64,000 nucleotides of DNA from Takakia lepidozioides (GCA_030704615.1 CM060733.1:6758001-6822000), one strand, 5' to 3'; shown: positions 44,450 to 56,451, counted from the first letter of the stretch. Numbers and translations are program-made. Notes: generated by a model not told the origin, from the letters alone.

Positions 44450-47070
44450 CAACCATCACCCCTATGTAACCCTCTGTAACTCCGCCGAGTGTAACCCACA
44501 CCACCATGTAACCCTCTGTAACCCATATAACCCCATGACCCTCTGTAACCCTCACCACCATGTAACCCTCTGTAACCCATGTAACCCTCTATAACACCGC
44601 AGAGTGTCACCCCCACCTCTATGTAACCCTCACTATATGTAACCCTCTGTAACACTTTGCAACCCATGTAACCCTCTGTAACCCATGTAACCCTCTGTAA
44701 CACCGCAGAGTGTAACCCTCACTTCATGTAACCCTCTGTAACCCTTTGTAACCCATGTAATCCTCTGTGAACCTCTGTAACCCATGTAACCCTCTGTGAC
44801 CCTTTGTAACCCTCTGTAACACCGCAGAGTGTCACCCTCACTCCATGTAACCCTCTCTGACCCTCTGTAACCCTCACCACCATGTAACCCTCTGTAACCC
44901 ATATAACCCTCTGTGACCCTCTATATCCCTCACCAGGTGTAACCCTTGTAACACCGCAGAGTGTCACCCTCGCCACCATGTAACCCTCCGTAACCCTCAC
45001 AAACCCTCTGTGACACCGCAGAGTGTCACCCTCATCCCATGTAACCCTCACTCCATGTAACCCTCACAAACCCTCTGTAACACCGCAGAGTGTCACCCTC
45101 GCCACCATGTAACCCTCCGTAACCCTCACAAACCCTCTGTGACACCGCAGAGTGTCACCCTCATCCCATGTAACCCTCACTCCATGTAACCCTCACAAAC
45201 CCTCTGTGGCTCTGTAACCCATGTAACCCTCTGTAACACCGCAGAGTGTCGCCCTCACCCCTTATGTAACCCTCTCTCCATGTAACCCTCTCTGACCCTT
45301 TGTAACCCTCACCACCATGTAACCCTCTGTAACACCGCAGAGTGTCACCCTCACCCCTATGTAACCCTTATTCCATGTAACCCTCTCTGACCCTCTGTAA
45401 CCCTCACCACCATGTAACCCTCTGTAACCCATGTAACCCTCTGTGACCCTCTATATCCCTCATCAGGTGTAACCCTTACCACCATGTAACCCTCTGTAAT
45501 ACCGCAGAGTGTCACCCTCGCCACCATGTAACCCTCCGTAACCCTCACAAACCCTTTGTGACACCGCAGAATGTCACCCTCATCCCCATGTAACCCTCAC
45601 AAACCCTCTGTGGCTCTGTAACCCATGTAACCCTCTGTAACACCGCGGAGTGTCACCCTCACCCCTTATGTAACCCTCACTCCATGTAACCCTCTGCAAC
45701 CCATGTAACCCTCTGTGTAACCCTCACCACCATGTAACCCTCTGTATGTCACCCTCACCATGTAACCCTCACTCCATGTACCCTCTCTGACCCTCTGTAA
45801 CCCTCTGTAACCCATGTAACCCTCTGTGACCCTCTATATCCCTCACCAGGTGTAACCCTTACCACCATGTAACCCTCTGTAATACCGCAGAATGTCACCC
45901 TCGCCACCATGTAACCCTCCGTAACCCACACAAACCCTCTGTGACACCGCAGAGTGTCACCCTCATCCCCATGTAACCGTCACTCCATGTAACCCTCTGT
46001 GACCCTCCGTGGCTCTGTAACCCATGTAATCTTCTGTAACACCGTAGAGTGTCACCCTCACCCCTTATGTAACCCTCTGTAACCCATGTAACCCCCTGTG
46101 ACCCTTTGTAACCCTCACCACCATGTAACCCTCTGTAACACCGCAGAATGTCACCCTCACCCCTATGTAATCCTCACTCCATGTAACCCTCTCTGACCCT
46201 CTGTAACCCTCTGTAACCCATGTAACCCTCTGTGACCCTCTATATCCCTCACTAGGTGTAACCCTTACCACCATGTAACCCTCTGTAACACCGTAGAGTG
46301 TCACCCCCATCCCTATGCATCCCTCACTCCTTGTAACCCATGTAATCCTTTGTGACCCTGCGTAACCCGTGTAACCCTCTGTGACCCTGTGTAACCCATG
46401 TAACCCCATGTAACCCTCACTCCATGTAACCCTCTTTGACCCTCTATAACCTATGTAACCCTCTGTGTCCCTCTATAACCCTCACCAGGTGTAACCTTCA
46501 CCACCATGTAACCCTCAGTAACCCTCTGTAACACCGTAGAGTGTCACCCTCACCCCTGTGTAACCTCACTCCATATAACCCTCTGTGACCCTCTGTGACT
46601 TTACCTGTAACCCTCACCAGGTGTAACCCTCACCACCATGTAACCCTCCGTAACCCGTTTATCGCTCTGTAGCACCGCTCAGTGTCACCCTCACTCCATG
46701 TAACCCTCCCATGTAACCCTATGTCACCCTCTGTAACCCATGTAACCCCATGACCCTTTGTAACCCTTTGTAACCCATGTAACCCTCTGTTACTCCGCGG
46801 GGTGTAACCCTCACTCCATGTTATCCTGCATCGTGTAACCCCAATGTAAGCTTGTATCATGTTATCCCATATATCCCTCTCCGTGTAACTCCAGTTCCTC
46901 GTAACCCCATCATCCCTGTAACCCTTTGCACGTCAGCCCTTTAGCTCCGCCTCGTGTAACCCTCATTGTGCAACTCTCACATTGTAACCCCACCATGTAA
47001 CCCCGATACTGTATCAATCCCCTCCATGTAACCCCCGATTGTGTCACTCATAGCTCGTGTCACCCCGGAT
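44450..47070 (+). repeat. Left arm of the giant element: TGTAACCCTC array
   Basis: About 2.6 kb are made almost entirely of a 9-12 bp motif (TGTAACCCTC, ATGTAACCC, TGTGACCCTC). These are arranged in a variable higher-order unit containing AACACCGCAGAGTGTCACCC, CTCCATGTAACCC, CACCACCATGTAACCC and CTCTATATCCCTCACCAGG. The ACACCGCAGAGTGTCACCC block recurs about 18 times. The right edge fades into diverged copies. The array at 62,020-64,000 has the same blocks in reverse complement. It is not the plant telomere repeat (CCCTAAA). Open frames here on the minus strand (GYMVVRVTEG patterns) are the repeat in frame. Confidence 0.92.
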
Positions 47071-47745
47071 CTTTTATCCCCAACGCATGTCACCCCTGTT
47101 CGTGTAGCCCCTTGGTGCCCGGCAAAAATTGGCGGGCTCCAAGAGGTGTCAGATATTTTGAATTCAAACCTGGGTTACACGATTCGGTGACATCAAAACC
47201 CACGTGTAACTCCATCATCGCTCGTCATTTTCACCAGGTGCGTAGACGACGTGCAGTCCCGAGGGCTCCGCTGCGTTGCCCGCGTGTGTTATGCGATTTG
47301 TACTGTACTGGTGGTACTGTTGCTGCTAATGACATGTGCTGCCGCGAAAGGTGCTAGACGAGGAACGCAAAGCAGCATTGGAATCAAATGGTTTGAAAGA
47401 TGAGGCGGGAGAACTCACAGCAGTGTAACCCTCCGTCTAACTCACAACAGTGTAACCCTCCGTCCAACTCAAGGCAGTATAACCATCTGTCTAACTGATA
47501 GTGTAACCCTCAGTGTAACAGACAGCACTGCAACCCAATCCATGTAATCCCTCAAGCAACTGACAGTGTAACTCCAAGTGTTACAGGCAGCAATGCACCC
47601 CCTCGTGTAACTGGCAGTTTAACTCTTACTGTGATTCTCAGTGTAACTAGCAGCAGTGTAGCCCGATCCATGAAACCCCTCGTGCATGCAACTTGTAGTG
47701 TGAATTACTGTGTGACTCAGAACATTGTAACTTCTAGCCGTGTAC
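47071..47745. other. Spacer with diverged TGTAACCC motif
   Basis: Scattered TGTAACYC and TGTAACTSRCAG motifs occur. No coding exon is recognised. If the MULE gene were collinear, transposase exons should follow exon B here on the minus strand; none are seen. Confidence 0.5.
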
Positions 47746-48262
47746 CTGATAGCATTGATTTCTGCGTCTGCATCGTCGACAACAAAAGCATTTGGCCTCC
47801 AATTTGGTTTGCTCTGAAGTAGTCGGTCGCGAAGACGTTTCATCCAGGGGCTCAGGTCAGTCGTTTTGTTTCTCGCTGATATAATATAAGCAACAGGTAT
47901 GCCGTTGAGCCATTCGTCGAACACCATCATGGTATACATTGGGAACTACAATGTCGCAATGGTACAAAAATGAATAAGGTGAGTGTTATAATATTGGCAA
48001 CAGTTGCATGGCACTCACATTTCAGAATGCAATGAAAGGTAAAGCGTGACACGAATACCTTATTTTCGTTGGTCCCAAATGTTGCATCGCAGGATACCAC
48101 ACGGTTGTGTCCCAGGTCGATCATTTTCTGTTTTTGCCACTCCGTTTGTATTCCAATTACGAACTTCAAATCACCTGCCACTGGCGCTGTCTCTTCATGG
48201 TAGAAGAAGACGCTTTCAGGATTGCTATCGACCCACATACGTACACTTTGTGCATCCCGAGG
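47746..48262 (-). pseudogene. MULE transposase exons A and B (inverted part)
   Basis: Exon A (about 48,262 to 48,059) reads DAQSVRMWVDSNPESVFFY and ends at VVSCDATFGTNENK, the first catalytic Asp of the MULE DDE domain. A 113-bp intron follows, then exon B (47,945-47,746) with FPMYTMMVFDEWLNGIPVAY and VVDDADAEINAI, the second catalytic Asp, and a GTAC donor in phase 2. No following exon exists on this strand. The expected continuation (R-E-S-F-G-D-V-A) begins at 48,674 on the opposite strand, so this part of the gene has been inverted. Upstream of exon A the sequence turns directly into GGGTTACAC repeat. Confidence 0.85.
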
Positions 48263-48673
48263 GTTACACTGCTATGAGGTAGACAGAGGGTTACACTGCG
48301 AGCGACACTGCGAGTTACACGGCGTGTCATCCGTAGTCCTGCATGGATTAGGTTGCACTGCTATAGCATGTGAGTTACACTGGGAGCATCGCAGAGGGTT
48401 GTATGGGTTGGGTCGCTCTGAGAGTTACACGGTGTAACATGGATTGCGTTACAGCGTTGCGAGGGGTTATATGTGTTGGGTTACACTGCTGTGAGTTTCA
48501 CTGATAGTTACATGACTAGATGCACGAGGGGTTACATGAGTCACACTACTAAGAGTGGCACTTTGAAGAGTTACACTTCTACGAATTACACTGCGAAGAG
48601 TTCCTCTGATAAGAGTTACACTGACAAGAGTTACACTGATGGATTGGGTGGCATTTGATGTGTGTGCGTGCAG
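48240..48673 (+). repeat. GGGTTACAC-rich spacer at the inversion junction
   Basis: Between the two halves of the transposase gene the plus strand carries GAGGGTTACACTGC and GAGTTACACTG motifs, opposite in polarity to the left arm. It probably corresponds to intron sequence plus the inversion breakpoint. Confidence 0.7.
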
Positions 48674-49816
48674 GGAATCGTTTGGGGACGTAGCGATATT
48701 TCTATGCCTTGGCATGTTCGCCGCGCTTGGCTGAAACATTCGTGGTGTAAGATGCCCGATCCATACACTCGCAATGCTGTTTTGAAAACCTTGGCGACGT
48801 AATGTACGGCATTAACGCCTGTGTGGGAGTCACCCCAGAAGAGTGGGCGCTGGAGCGACTGGAAGATTTGAATTATTCCTATCCGTTTGCGCGTGACTTC
48901 CTACGTTACATCAGAATGGAATGGGTCCCAAAACTGAGCATGTGGATCACGGGGCTCGTTATATTCCCCACGCAAGTCAGGATACTAATGCCGCATTGAA
49001 TCTTGGCACGGAAATTTGAAGGCTCGTTTACGCTCGGGAAAGCAAAGGCTTGATGGCAGGAGAATCGATTGGCTGATCAGCGAACTCGTGGGTCCTGTTC
49101 TAACCCACTATTGGTATAGAGATAACTTGAAATCGAAAGGCTTCAAAAGGAATGTACGACAGGAGGAATTTATCAGTAATGTTGTTTGGACTGCAAGGGA
49201 GATCCCTGATGTCAATGTTCATTTGCCCACTGTTCCTGGTCATCCGGCGATTGTGGATAATGTTCAAACGGCCGGTCGAAGCTACACAATCTATGCACCT
49301 GCGACCACCTGGGCTTGTTGCGATTGTCCATGGGCTTTGAAAGGTAACTTGTGCAAACATCAAATCCGTGTTCTTCAATTGATGAAGCCAAATCTGAAGG
49401 AAGGGCTTATTGTGAAGCTCTGTGGCACAAAGCTCGGGACCATTCATGGAGGTCTTCACATGTTGATGAAATCGGAACTTCCAGATATTGATGCAGAGGA
49501 GGAAGTTGTGAATCTAGCAGAGCCTACGAAGTGCTCAGCATCATCCCAGCGTGGTCGGCAGGAGCCATCGGATGTTTCATCAATTGAATCTGAGATGAAG
49601 TCCCTGTCGCTTCTTGGCAATGAGAGTGAAACAATGCGCAAACATTTGCTTGCCGAGCTTCGTTGTGTTCGCGGGAGGCTGTCCACTTTACAAGTTAGAA
49701 TCGACAAAGGTCTGTTGCACCCTCTTCAAGCAGTTCCATTCATAAAAAATGATGATGGAAACAACATGTCCCTTGCCAGGAAAGTAGATTTTGTAGACCG
49801 GTTCCGTAGTAAGTGA
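48674..49816 (+). pseudogene. MULE transposase exon C with SWIM zinc finger
   Basis: After an acceptor TGCGTGCAG the frame reads ESFGDVAIFLC. A shift leads to WHVRRAWLKH, the conserved C/W-x-H block that follows the second Asp in MULE transposases. Another shift gives MYGINACVGVTPEEWALERL and MWITGL, then HASQDTNAA, and a one-base loss near 48,998 leads to SWHGNLKARLRSG. From 49,016 the frame is open for 266 codons and contains the SWIM finger CCDCPWALKGNLCKHQ, followed by an acidic and Ser-rich tail with a coiled-coil end. At least four frameshifts occur in the first 330 bases. Exon phase (one base completing AG from exon B) matches the minus-strand exon B exactly. Confidence 0.88.
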
Positions 49817-51025
49817 CCATTGAGTCCATTGGCAATGACACTTATTTTGTGATCACCAAGTTTAATATGAAGTACATGTCTGTTCATGGGTTGTTTTCAC
49901 TTTGCCATTCCATCCACATTCAACCTATGTAACCCACTCAATGGGACACCCATGGGCCGGGGTGACACACCGCAGGGTTACACTGTCTGGGGTTTCATAA
50001 CGTAACATAGCTCTACTTAGTGTAACTCGCATCTGTGGTACTCCACACAGTGTAACACAGATGAGTGTGAACCTCTTCAGTGTAACTCATTGTGGTGTAA
50101 CTCCAAGTGTAACTGCAATGTAACTATCAACAGTGTAACCCAGTATGTAATCCCATAGAATATTGCTGTCAGTGGTGTAACTCTGAGAATTATAAATCGA
50201 TGAGTACAATGTGACTACAGGGTCTGGGTTAGTCTGTCGGGGTTACATGACCCTTCAATACAGAGTGGGAAGATGCTGAAGTCGAGCACCTTTAGTCACC
50301 AACACTAGCCCCTGTATGTGTAACCCCTCTATGTGTAACCCAATTTGTGTGTAACCCATGGACGTGTAATCCATGAGATAGATAATCATTCCGTTCAACC
50401 TATGTTATGGACCAGTGTAGCCCTCCGGAGTGTAACTTGTTGTTGTGTAACCCCAAGAAGTATGTATCCCGACCACATGTAACCCCCATTGATGTAACCC
50501 CATCGCATGTAACCCATTGTACAATTTGGGGTGCACGCTATAAACCCCGATGCTACATCACCCCATCTTATGTATCCCCACAACACGTAGCCCTTGTATA
50601 GGCAACCCTGCCCACTTTCATTGTGCACAGTGTAACTTAGAACTGTGTAACCCTCTTGAGTGAGTGTCACCCAGAGTGTTGTAACTCCAAGAAGTATGTA
50701 GCCCGACCAGATGTTACCCCCACACTATTGTGACCCCATCGTATGTAACCCATTGTACATAGCCCTCATGTATGTAACCCCATGTAGTATAAATCTGAGA
50801 ACTTCAGTGCACAAACACTTCAGTGCGAAAAAAATAAAAAATAAAACAAATGCGCATAGTCGAGGTGGGGTTATATGCCACGAAAGTATACTGTTTCAGC
50901 AACGTGACCCTGACATAGCCAGGAAGGCCCAACCATGTAACCCTAGGCCCATTGTATGTAACCCATAAGTGTAACCCCACGTTGTGAGACCCAGCATGGT
51001 GTAACCCATCACTTATGTGTGAACC
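49817..51025. other. Spacer with TGTAACCC motif
   Basis: This is non-coding. TGTAACCC, TGTAACTC and ATGTAACCCCAT motifs are frequent and mostly plus-oriented; ATGTATCCC and similar variants are decay products. The nested Ty3 element inserted at the right end. Confidence 0.6.
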
Positions 51026-51030
51026 CACAG

Positions 51031-51466
51031 TGTCGCGCACCTCACTTCGGTAAGCTCCCCTTCAAGTCATAGTTACTTGCTTTGATGCGCGCGCCTGACT
51101 CCCAACCTGGCCGCCGGGCCAACTCGGAGCTTCGGCTGCTCACCGGGACATAACGGTCCCCCTTCGCTCTCCCGAAAGACCCTCCACCTATTTGGGCCTA
51201 GTGGAATTCCCTTTGGTAGATGGCAGTCCGGAACAGCTCCCCACTCTTTGGTCGCTTTCCGGCTCGCTCGCTTACTCACTAGTTTTTGGACACCAACGGG
51301 CTTCCACCGTTCTCGGGGTTACTACTCCCCTTATATATACTTCTGTAGCTGTCCGCGGGGGTTTCACAACCAGCCATGCCATTTTATGGTGAATCACCAC
51401 GAAGACCCTCGACTCCCGGTGGTGAGTCGCGGTGAGTCTTGGCCCACTCACCACGGCCCCTACGGC
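51031..51466 (-). repeat. Partial 3' LTR of nested Ty3
   Basis: It matches 54,451-54,878 with few differences (for example CCCTATGG there, CCCTACGG here), then switches abruptly into RNase H coding sequence. The outer TGTCGCG end is intact. Confidence 0.92.
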
Positions 51467-54395
51467 GTGGCAAAATACTTCACCGTGACATTGTCCGTGA
51501 ACACCTTCACTGGGTTGGAACCAACATAGTGGCGCCAGAGCTCAAGACAGTGCACCACCGCCTTCATCTCTTTCTCGTGCGTCGGCCACCGTCGCTCCAC
51601 TTCATTCAGTTTCTTACTTTCGTAAGCCACTGGACGTCCATCTTGCATCAGTACACCCCCAATCGCGAAGTCCGACGCATCTGTATGTATCTCGAACGGA
51701 CGATCGAACTCCGGGATTTTCAAGACTGGAGCTTCCGCCATCCGCTGCTTCAATTCAGCAAAAGCTTGGCCACAAAAGGTGTTCCATGCCCAAACTTTAG
51801 ATTTACACAGAAGGTCCGACAGCAGCCCCGCGATCTTGGCGAAATTTCTCACATACTTCCAGTAATAGGAGGTGAGTCCTAGGAAGGAACGTACTCCCGG
51901 GACCGAAGTCGGAGGCTCCCAGTCCAAGATCGCCCTCACCTTTCTGTCATCCATTTTGATCCCATCCTGTGTAATCACATGCCCCAAGAACTCCACTTTC
52001 GTGACCCCGAATTTGCACTTTGAAGCTTTGGCATACAGCTTCCCTTCTCGCAACTTTTGGAACACCCTTTTGAGGTGCTCCAAGTGCTCCTCCTTTGTTT
52101 TCGAGTACACCAAGATGTCGTCGATGTACACGATCACAAAGTCATCCAACCACTCCTGGAAAAGGCTGTTCATCAGCGTGCTAAATGTTGCTGGTGCATT
52201 GGTGAGCCCAAAAGGCATCACCAAGAACTCATATGAACCATACCTTGTCCTGCACGCGGTCTTCTCCTCATCTCCTTCCGCCACCCGAATTTGGTGATAG
52301 CCGGAGCGCAAGTCGATCCGGCTGAAATACTTCGCTCCTGCCAACCGATCGAAGAGGTCGTCGATCCTTGGCAAAGGGTACCGGTTTTTGATAGTCACCT
52401 TATTCAGAGCCCTGTAATCGACACATCCGCAGCGTCCCATCCTTCTTGTCTGCAAATAGCACCGGGGCTCCGTAAGGTGACTTACTCGGCCGGATGTACC
52501 CCTTTGACATTAGATCTTGAGCTGAGTCTTCAGCTCGACCAACTCTCTGTGGCTCAACCGTAGGGCGCCTTGGCAGGCGGTTCCGATCCCGTATCACCTC
52601 AATCTGGTCAACTCCTCTTCGCGGTGGCAAGCCGCTTGGTAAATCCTCCGGCATCACATCCTGGTATTTCTCCAAAATCCCCTTGATCCAATCTGGGCTC
52701 GGCTCCCCATCGCCTTCTCCTTCACTTCTCTAATGTAAAGCAAAAAAATGGGGCTCGTGTGCCTCCTCCACGGCCCACTCCTTTGCTGACAGAAGGTTTA
52801 TTCGCCCTCCCACGGATTTGGGCGTTTCCGACACTCGTAAAACCTCGCCACCATTCCCACATGGCAGCGTGACTACTCTCTTGCGGCCATCTATGACCGC
52901 TCCGGATTTGCTCAAAAAGGTCATCCCCAAAATGAGATCCACTCCATCGATCTCGCAGATGGTGAAGTTCTCACGTCCCTCCCAACTCCCCAGTTGAAGA
53001 GGAACATCAAACGCCAACCTTGTCGCCAACTGTGGTTCTCCTTTGGCAGAACGCACCTCAATAGAGGCCCCCACGTCACTTGTCGGGAGTCCCAACTTTC
53101 GCGCCGCCGCGGCGTCATGAAGGAGTGCGACGCTCCTGTGTCCACCAACAACGACACGTTAGTTCCGGATATTATCCCATCCACGAACAATAACTGACTC
53201 CCTTTACGCAGGGGCCAGTTTCCTGATACAACTCACAAGAATAGTTGCCTACCTTGCAAGTCCTGGCGACCACCGCTTCCACCAAGCGACTGATGGTATC
53301 TTCCGACAGCTCCGTGGTTGCCCGAGTCATGTTCAATTTGTTTCTTGGCCATGTGCCCGGGCTCCCCGCAATTGAAACACACTCCATCAAAGGTCGCCTT
53401 CTGTCCGCCATAAGCCGCTCCACCCGCTTTTCCTTTCGAAGCACCGGGTGCCGCCTTGACGTGTGAAGGCCCTCCCTTCGATTTCCACGTGCCATTGTCG
53501 CCGCGTGGCCTATCCCACTTCTTTTCCGGTCGGAAGGAGTCACCTTCCCGCCGGGTCTTCTTGTGGTTCAGCTCCGTACGGCCTTGTCTCTCACCCTAGG
53601 GACATCCGAGAAACATTCAGCCCTCTCAATTGCCTCGTTCAAAGTCTTGGGTGGCTTCTCCTCCAACTTCCGCCTGGCCCATGGGGCCAGTCCCGCCACA
53701 AAGTTGAAGACCATTTCTGGTTCTGCCATGTCCGCGACTTCGAGCAACAGCACATTGAAAGCCTGGACATACCCCGAATGTCATCTGTTTGCTTCAAATT
53801 CCTCATCTTGTCCCGGGCAAGCCAGGACGCGTTGAGGGGCACAAACTGTCTCTTCATCAATTCCTTGAACCCACTCCAGTTCAAGGTTTCCGGGCTTGGA
53901 CCTCGGTCGTGAAGGCGTTTCTGCCACCATTGTTGAGCATAGCCCCTCAAATAGGTGGGAGCCACTTCCACCCGATCCTCGTCACTCAACTTGGCCGCCC
54001 GGAAGTACTGCTCTAGCTCCAGAGCCAGGTGTTGAGTGCCTTCCGATTTCGGACGCCCTCGAAGGTGCCGGGTTCCTTAGGCTTCACCTTAAACTTTGCC
54101 TTAGTGGAAGTGGCATTAGCCGCCTTCAACACGTCTTTCAACGTCCCGCCAAACTGCGCCAACAACCCTTCCCAAAAGGCTGCCGGCATGGGAGGCATCT
54201 GTTGGTCTGTCGGAGCTCTCAGGATTCCTCGGGCTCCGACTCCTCGGATTCCTCCCGCTCTTGAGCGGCCTCGTTTTCAGAAACATGCATCGCTTCCTCA
54301 AACGGCCGCTTCGGTGACACGTCGCCCCCATCGGGCTCACCAGGATCATCATCTTTTGGGCCGTTCCGCTTTCGCTTTGGCTTGCCCGACCCCAT
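51467..54395 (-). pseudogene. Nested Ty3 gag-pol (no integrase)
   Basis: Gag probably begins MGSGKPKRKRNG near 54,395 and has capsid blocks (YAQQWWQKRLHDRG, FKELMKRQFVPLN, VFNFVAGLAPWARRKL). A zinc knuckle CFNCGEPGHMAKK has lost the final Cys. Protease reads VSLLVDTGASHSF (D-T-G intact). RT has [33 protein letters not shown] and the YIDD box intact ([10 protein letters not shown]). RNase H begins [13 protein letters not shown] and is cut after [11 protein letters not shown]. Frames change several times (near 53,990, 53,640, 53,550, 53,190, 52,700 and 52,440), so it is decayed. The class is Ty3/gypsy; I see no chromodomain because the 3' part is missing. Confidence 0.9.
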
Positions 54396-54436
54396 GATGA
54401 GGCCAATCCCAAGGACGATCGCGTACTGAACTCTAA

Positions 54437-54448
54437 GCTCTGATACCA
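54437..54448 (-). other. Primer-binding site for initiator tRNA-Met
   Basis: The minus strand reads TGGTATCAGAGC two bases inside the 5' LTR. This matches the 3' end of plant initiator tRNA-Met, the usual primer of many plant LTR retrotransposons. It fixes the element's orientation. Confidence 0.95.
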
Positions 54449-54450
54449 AG

Positions 54451-55162
54451 TGTCGCGCACCTCACTTCGGTAAGCTCCCCTTCAAGTCATAGTTACTCGC
54501 TTTGATGCGCGCGCCTGACTCCCAACCTGGCCGCCGGGCCAACTTGGAGCTTCGGCTGCTCACCGGGACATAACGGTCCCCCTTCCTCTCCCAAAGACCC
54601 TCCACCTATTTGGGCCTAGTGGAATTCCCTTTGGTAGATGGCAGTCCGGAACAGCTCCCCACTCTTTGGTCGCTTTCCGGCTCGCTCGCTTACTCACTAG
54701 TTTTTGGTCACCAACGGGCTTGCACCGTTCTCGGGGTTACTACTCCCCTATATATACTTCTGTAGCTGTCCGCGGGGTTTCACAACCAGCCATGCCATTT
54801 TATGGCGAACACCACGAAACCCTCGACTCCCGGTGATGAGTCGCGGTGAGTCTTGGCCCACTCACCACGGCCCCTATGGACCGTGATGAGTCCCAAGACT
54901 CCCCACGACTCCCACCACGAGGTCTCCGCCCCCATGGTGAGTCCTATGCCACCCCCACTAAGTCCCGCTAAGCTACCACCACCCTTGTGGAGCCACCCCA
55001 CCGCAACCCGGTGTGCGGGGCTCCACCTAGTGAGCGCCTCCGCTCCTTGAGTGCCTTGGGCACTCAAGGGTGCTTCAGCCCCCATACCTATCGCTGCCTG
55101 CCCCACCACAGGGCAGCCCCTCATGTGTCCCGACCCCCTGCCCTCAAGGCAAAGCCGCGACA
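54451..55162 (-). repeat. 5' LTR of nested Ty3
   Basis: The LTR is 712 bp with TGTCGCG/CGCGACA ends. It holds a TATATATAC-type box on the plus strand (about 54,750) and a GTGAGTC/GACTC-rich segment. Confidence 0.92.
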
Positions 55163-55341
55163 CACAGAGTGTAAGCCCATTGCCCCAGGGCCCAAAGGTG
55201 TACCCAAGTACTTGTCTATGATTCCACTTTTTCATGTAACCTTATAAGGTGTAACCCCATGTAAGCCCATTGCATGAAACCCAAACTGTGAAGTGTTACG
55301 AACAAACCACATAGAAGCAAAAATGCATCAAGAGACGCTAT

Positions 55342-56402
55342 TTATTTCTTTGGCCATCTGACCAAGTCTTTGTCCATCTCGTCACACAGCCAACTAATCA
55401 TATGAGTACGGGAAGCTATCATGGTTGACTCGTTGAACCAACTTGCAGTAAACGCCCGCCTATGACGGGTTCGATCTTCTGTGGTTTTCACATTGAACTT
55501 CCACTCCAAGTAAAATTGCACAAAACAAAGTGCATAATAGCCGCACTCCCAACAGCTCCGTTGCTGGGGGACACTGGCCTCAAACCATTCCATCCTCTCC
55601 ATGACGTAACTGAAGTCATCAGATCCAGGCATGAAATCAAAGAACGCTATGGCAAAATTTCGCAAAATTCCTTCAATGAGTTTGGGTCGGGCAATGGTTT
55701 TATGGGAGTCCAAATGTACTATCCGACCTCGGCGCTCTAAAACAGCAACACTCCAGTGATCACTGCAACACAAACAAAGCCGTTACGTCAGAATAGAAAA
55801 AAACATCTCCAATGAAACCCATTGTGGTGTAACCCGGTGTGGTAACCCAGTAGTGTAACCCTTTGTACTGTAACTCTAAACGGTGTTACACAACTAGTCA
55901 GCAGTCACTAGTGCAACTCAGTCTAGAATAGAGGAGTGTAACCCAACATGCTCAGTCAACGCTGAAATTACTTACTCGAAGACAATAGGGATGACAACCA
56001 CGTCCACAAGATCTCGATTCTTGTGAACACCATCCCTCGGGCATCCTGAGTGTACCATTCTTGCACCAACCCGAATAGCGTCTGCAGATCGTTACCATTG
56101 GTACGCATGACATGCCATTGGAAAGGAGCACAGATGACAAACTCAGGTGCGATAGCCTTAAACAATTTGGCCTCCAGAAGTTTGTTGTAACCCGAGAGCA
56201 ATGCATCTGTGACAGTTGCTCTTATTTTATACATCGGCTCAAAATCTGTCTCTTCCAAGTAAAACTGTAACGGACTAGAAGCCAGGAAGGCATCGCCATA
56301 ATAAAACTTCACTTCGGGCGCCCCAGGAGGGTCCGACACCATTCTGAACTTTGTCAAGTACCGTTGTTTTAGTCTGCACAACAAACCGCACATTACGAAC
56401 AT
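55342..56402 (-). pseudogene. C48 (Ulp1-like) cysteine peptidase exons
   Basis: The upstream exon (ending 55,976) carries YLTKFRMVSDPPGAPEVKF and QWHVMRTNGNDL, and in a shifted frame VVVIPIVF. A GTAAGT donor, a 213-bp intron and a CAG acceptor lead to exon 55,342-55,762, opening DDHWSVAVL. The catalytic triad is readable: His in HW, Asp in HLDSH, Cys in SCWECGYYAL, with the preceding Gln pair. This is the C48 fold used by SUMO proteases and by Ulp1-like proteins in Mutator-like transposons. One frameshift near 56,040 (in a GGG run) breaks the first exon. The intron is filled with TGTAACCC motifs. Its place inside the arms suggests an element-borne gene, not a host SUMO protease. Confidence 0.82.
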
Positions 56403-56451
56403 TACGATGCATCATACAAGAGTTATAATCAATATTCAAAATCAGAGAGGA

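Larger units (their letters stand above)
51031..55162 (-). mobile_element. Ty3/gypsy deletion derivative nested in the giant element
   Basis: Outer ends TGTCGCG (51,031) and CGCGACA (55,162) are perfect inverted termini flanked by CACAG (51,026-51,030 and 55,163-55,167). In element orientation it holds a full 5' LTR, tRNA primer site, gag, protease, RT and part of RNase H. It then jumps at about 51,465 into the last about 435 bp of the 3' LTR. The rest of RNase H, the integrase and the first part of the 3' LTR are deleted. Confidence 0.93.

Noticed and set aside
44719-46860. Minus-strand proteins rich in GYMVVRVTEG
   Set aside because: They are the tandem repeat translated; the matching right-arm frames on the plus strand are the same artefact.
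44450-47070. Interstitial telomere repeat
   Set aside because: The motif TGTAACCCTC is not the plant telomere unit CCCTAAA, and the array has a complex higher-order structure with ACACCGCAGAGTG blocks.
47619-49816. Two independent MULE genes on opposite strands
   Set aside because: Each strand holds complementary, non-overlapping parts of one transposase with matching splice phase; an inversion explains this better.
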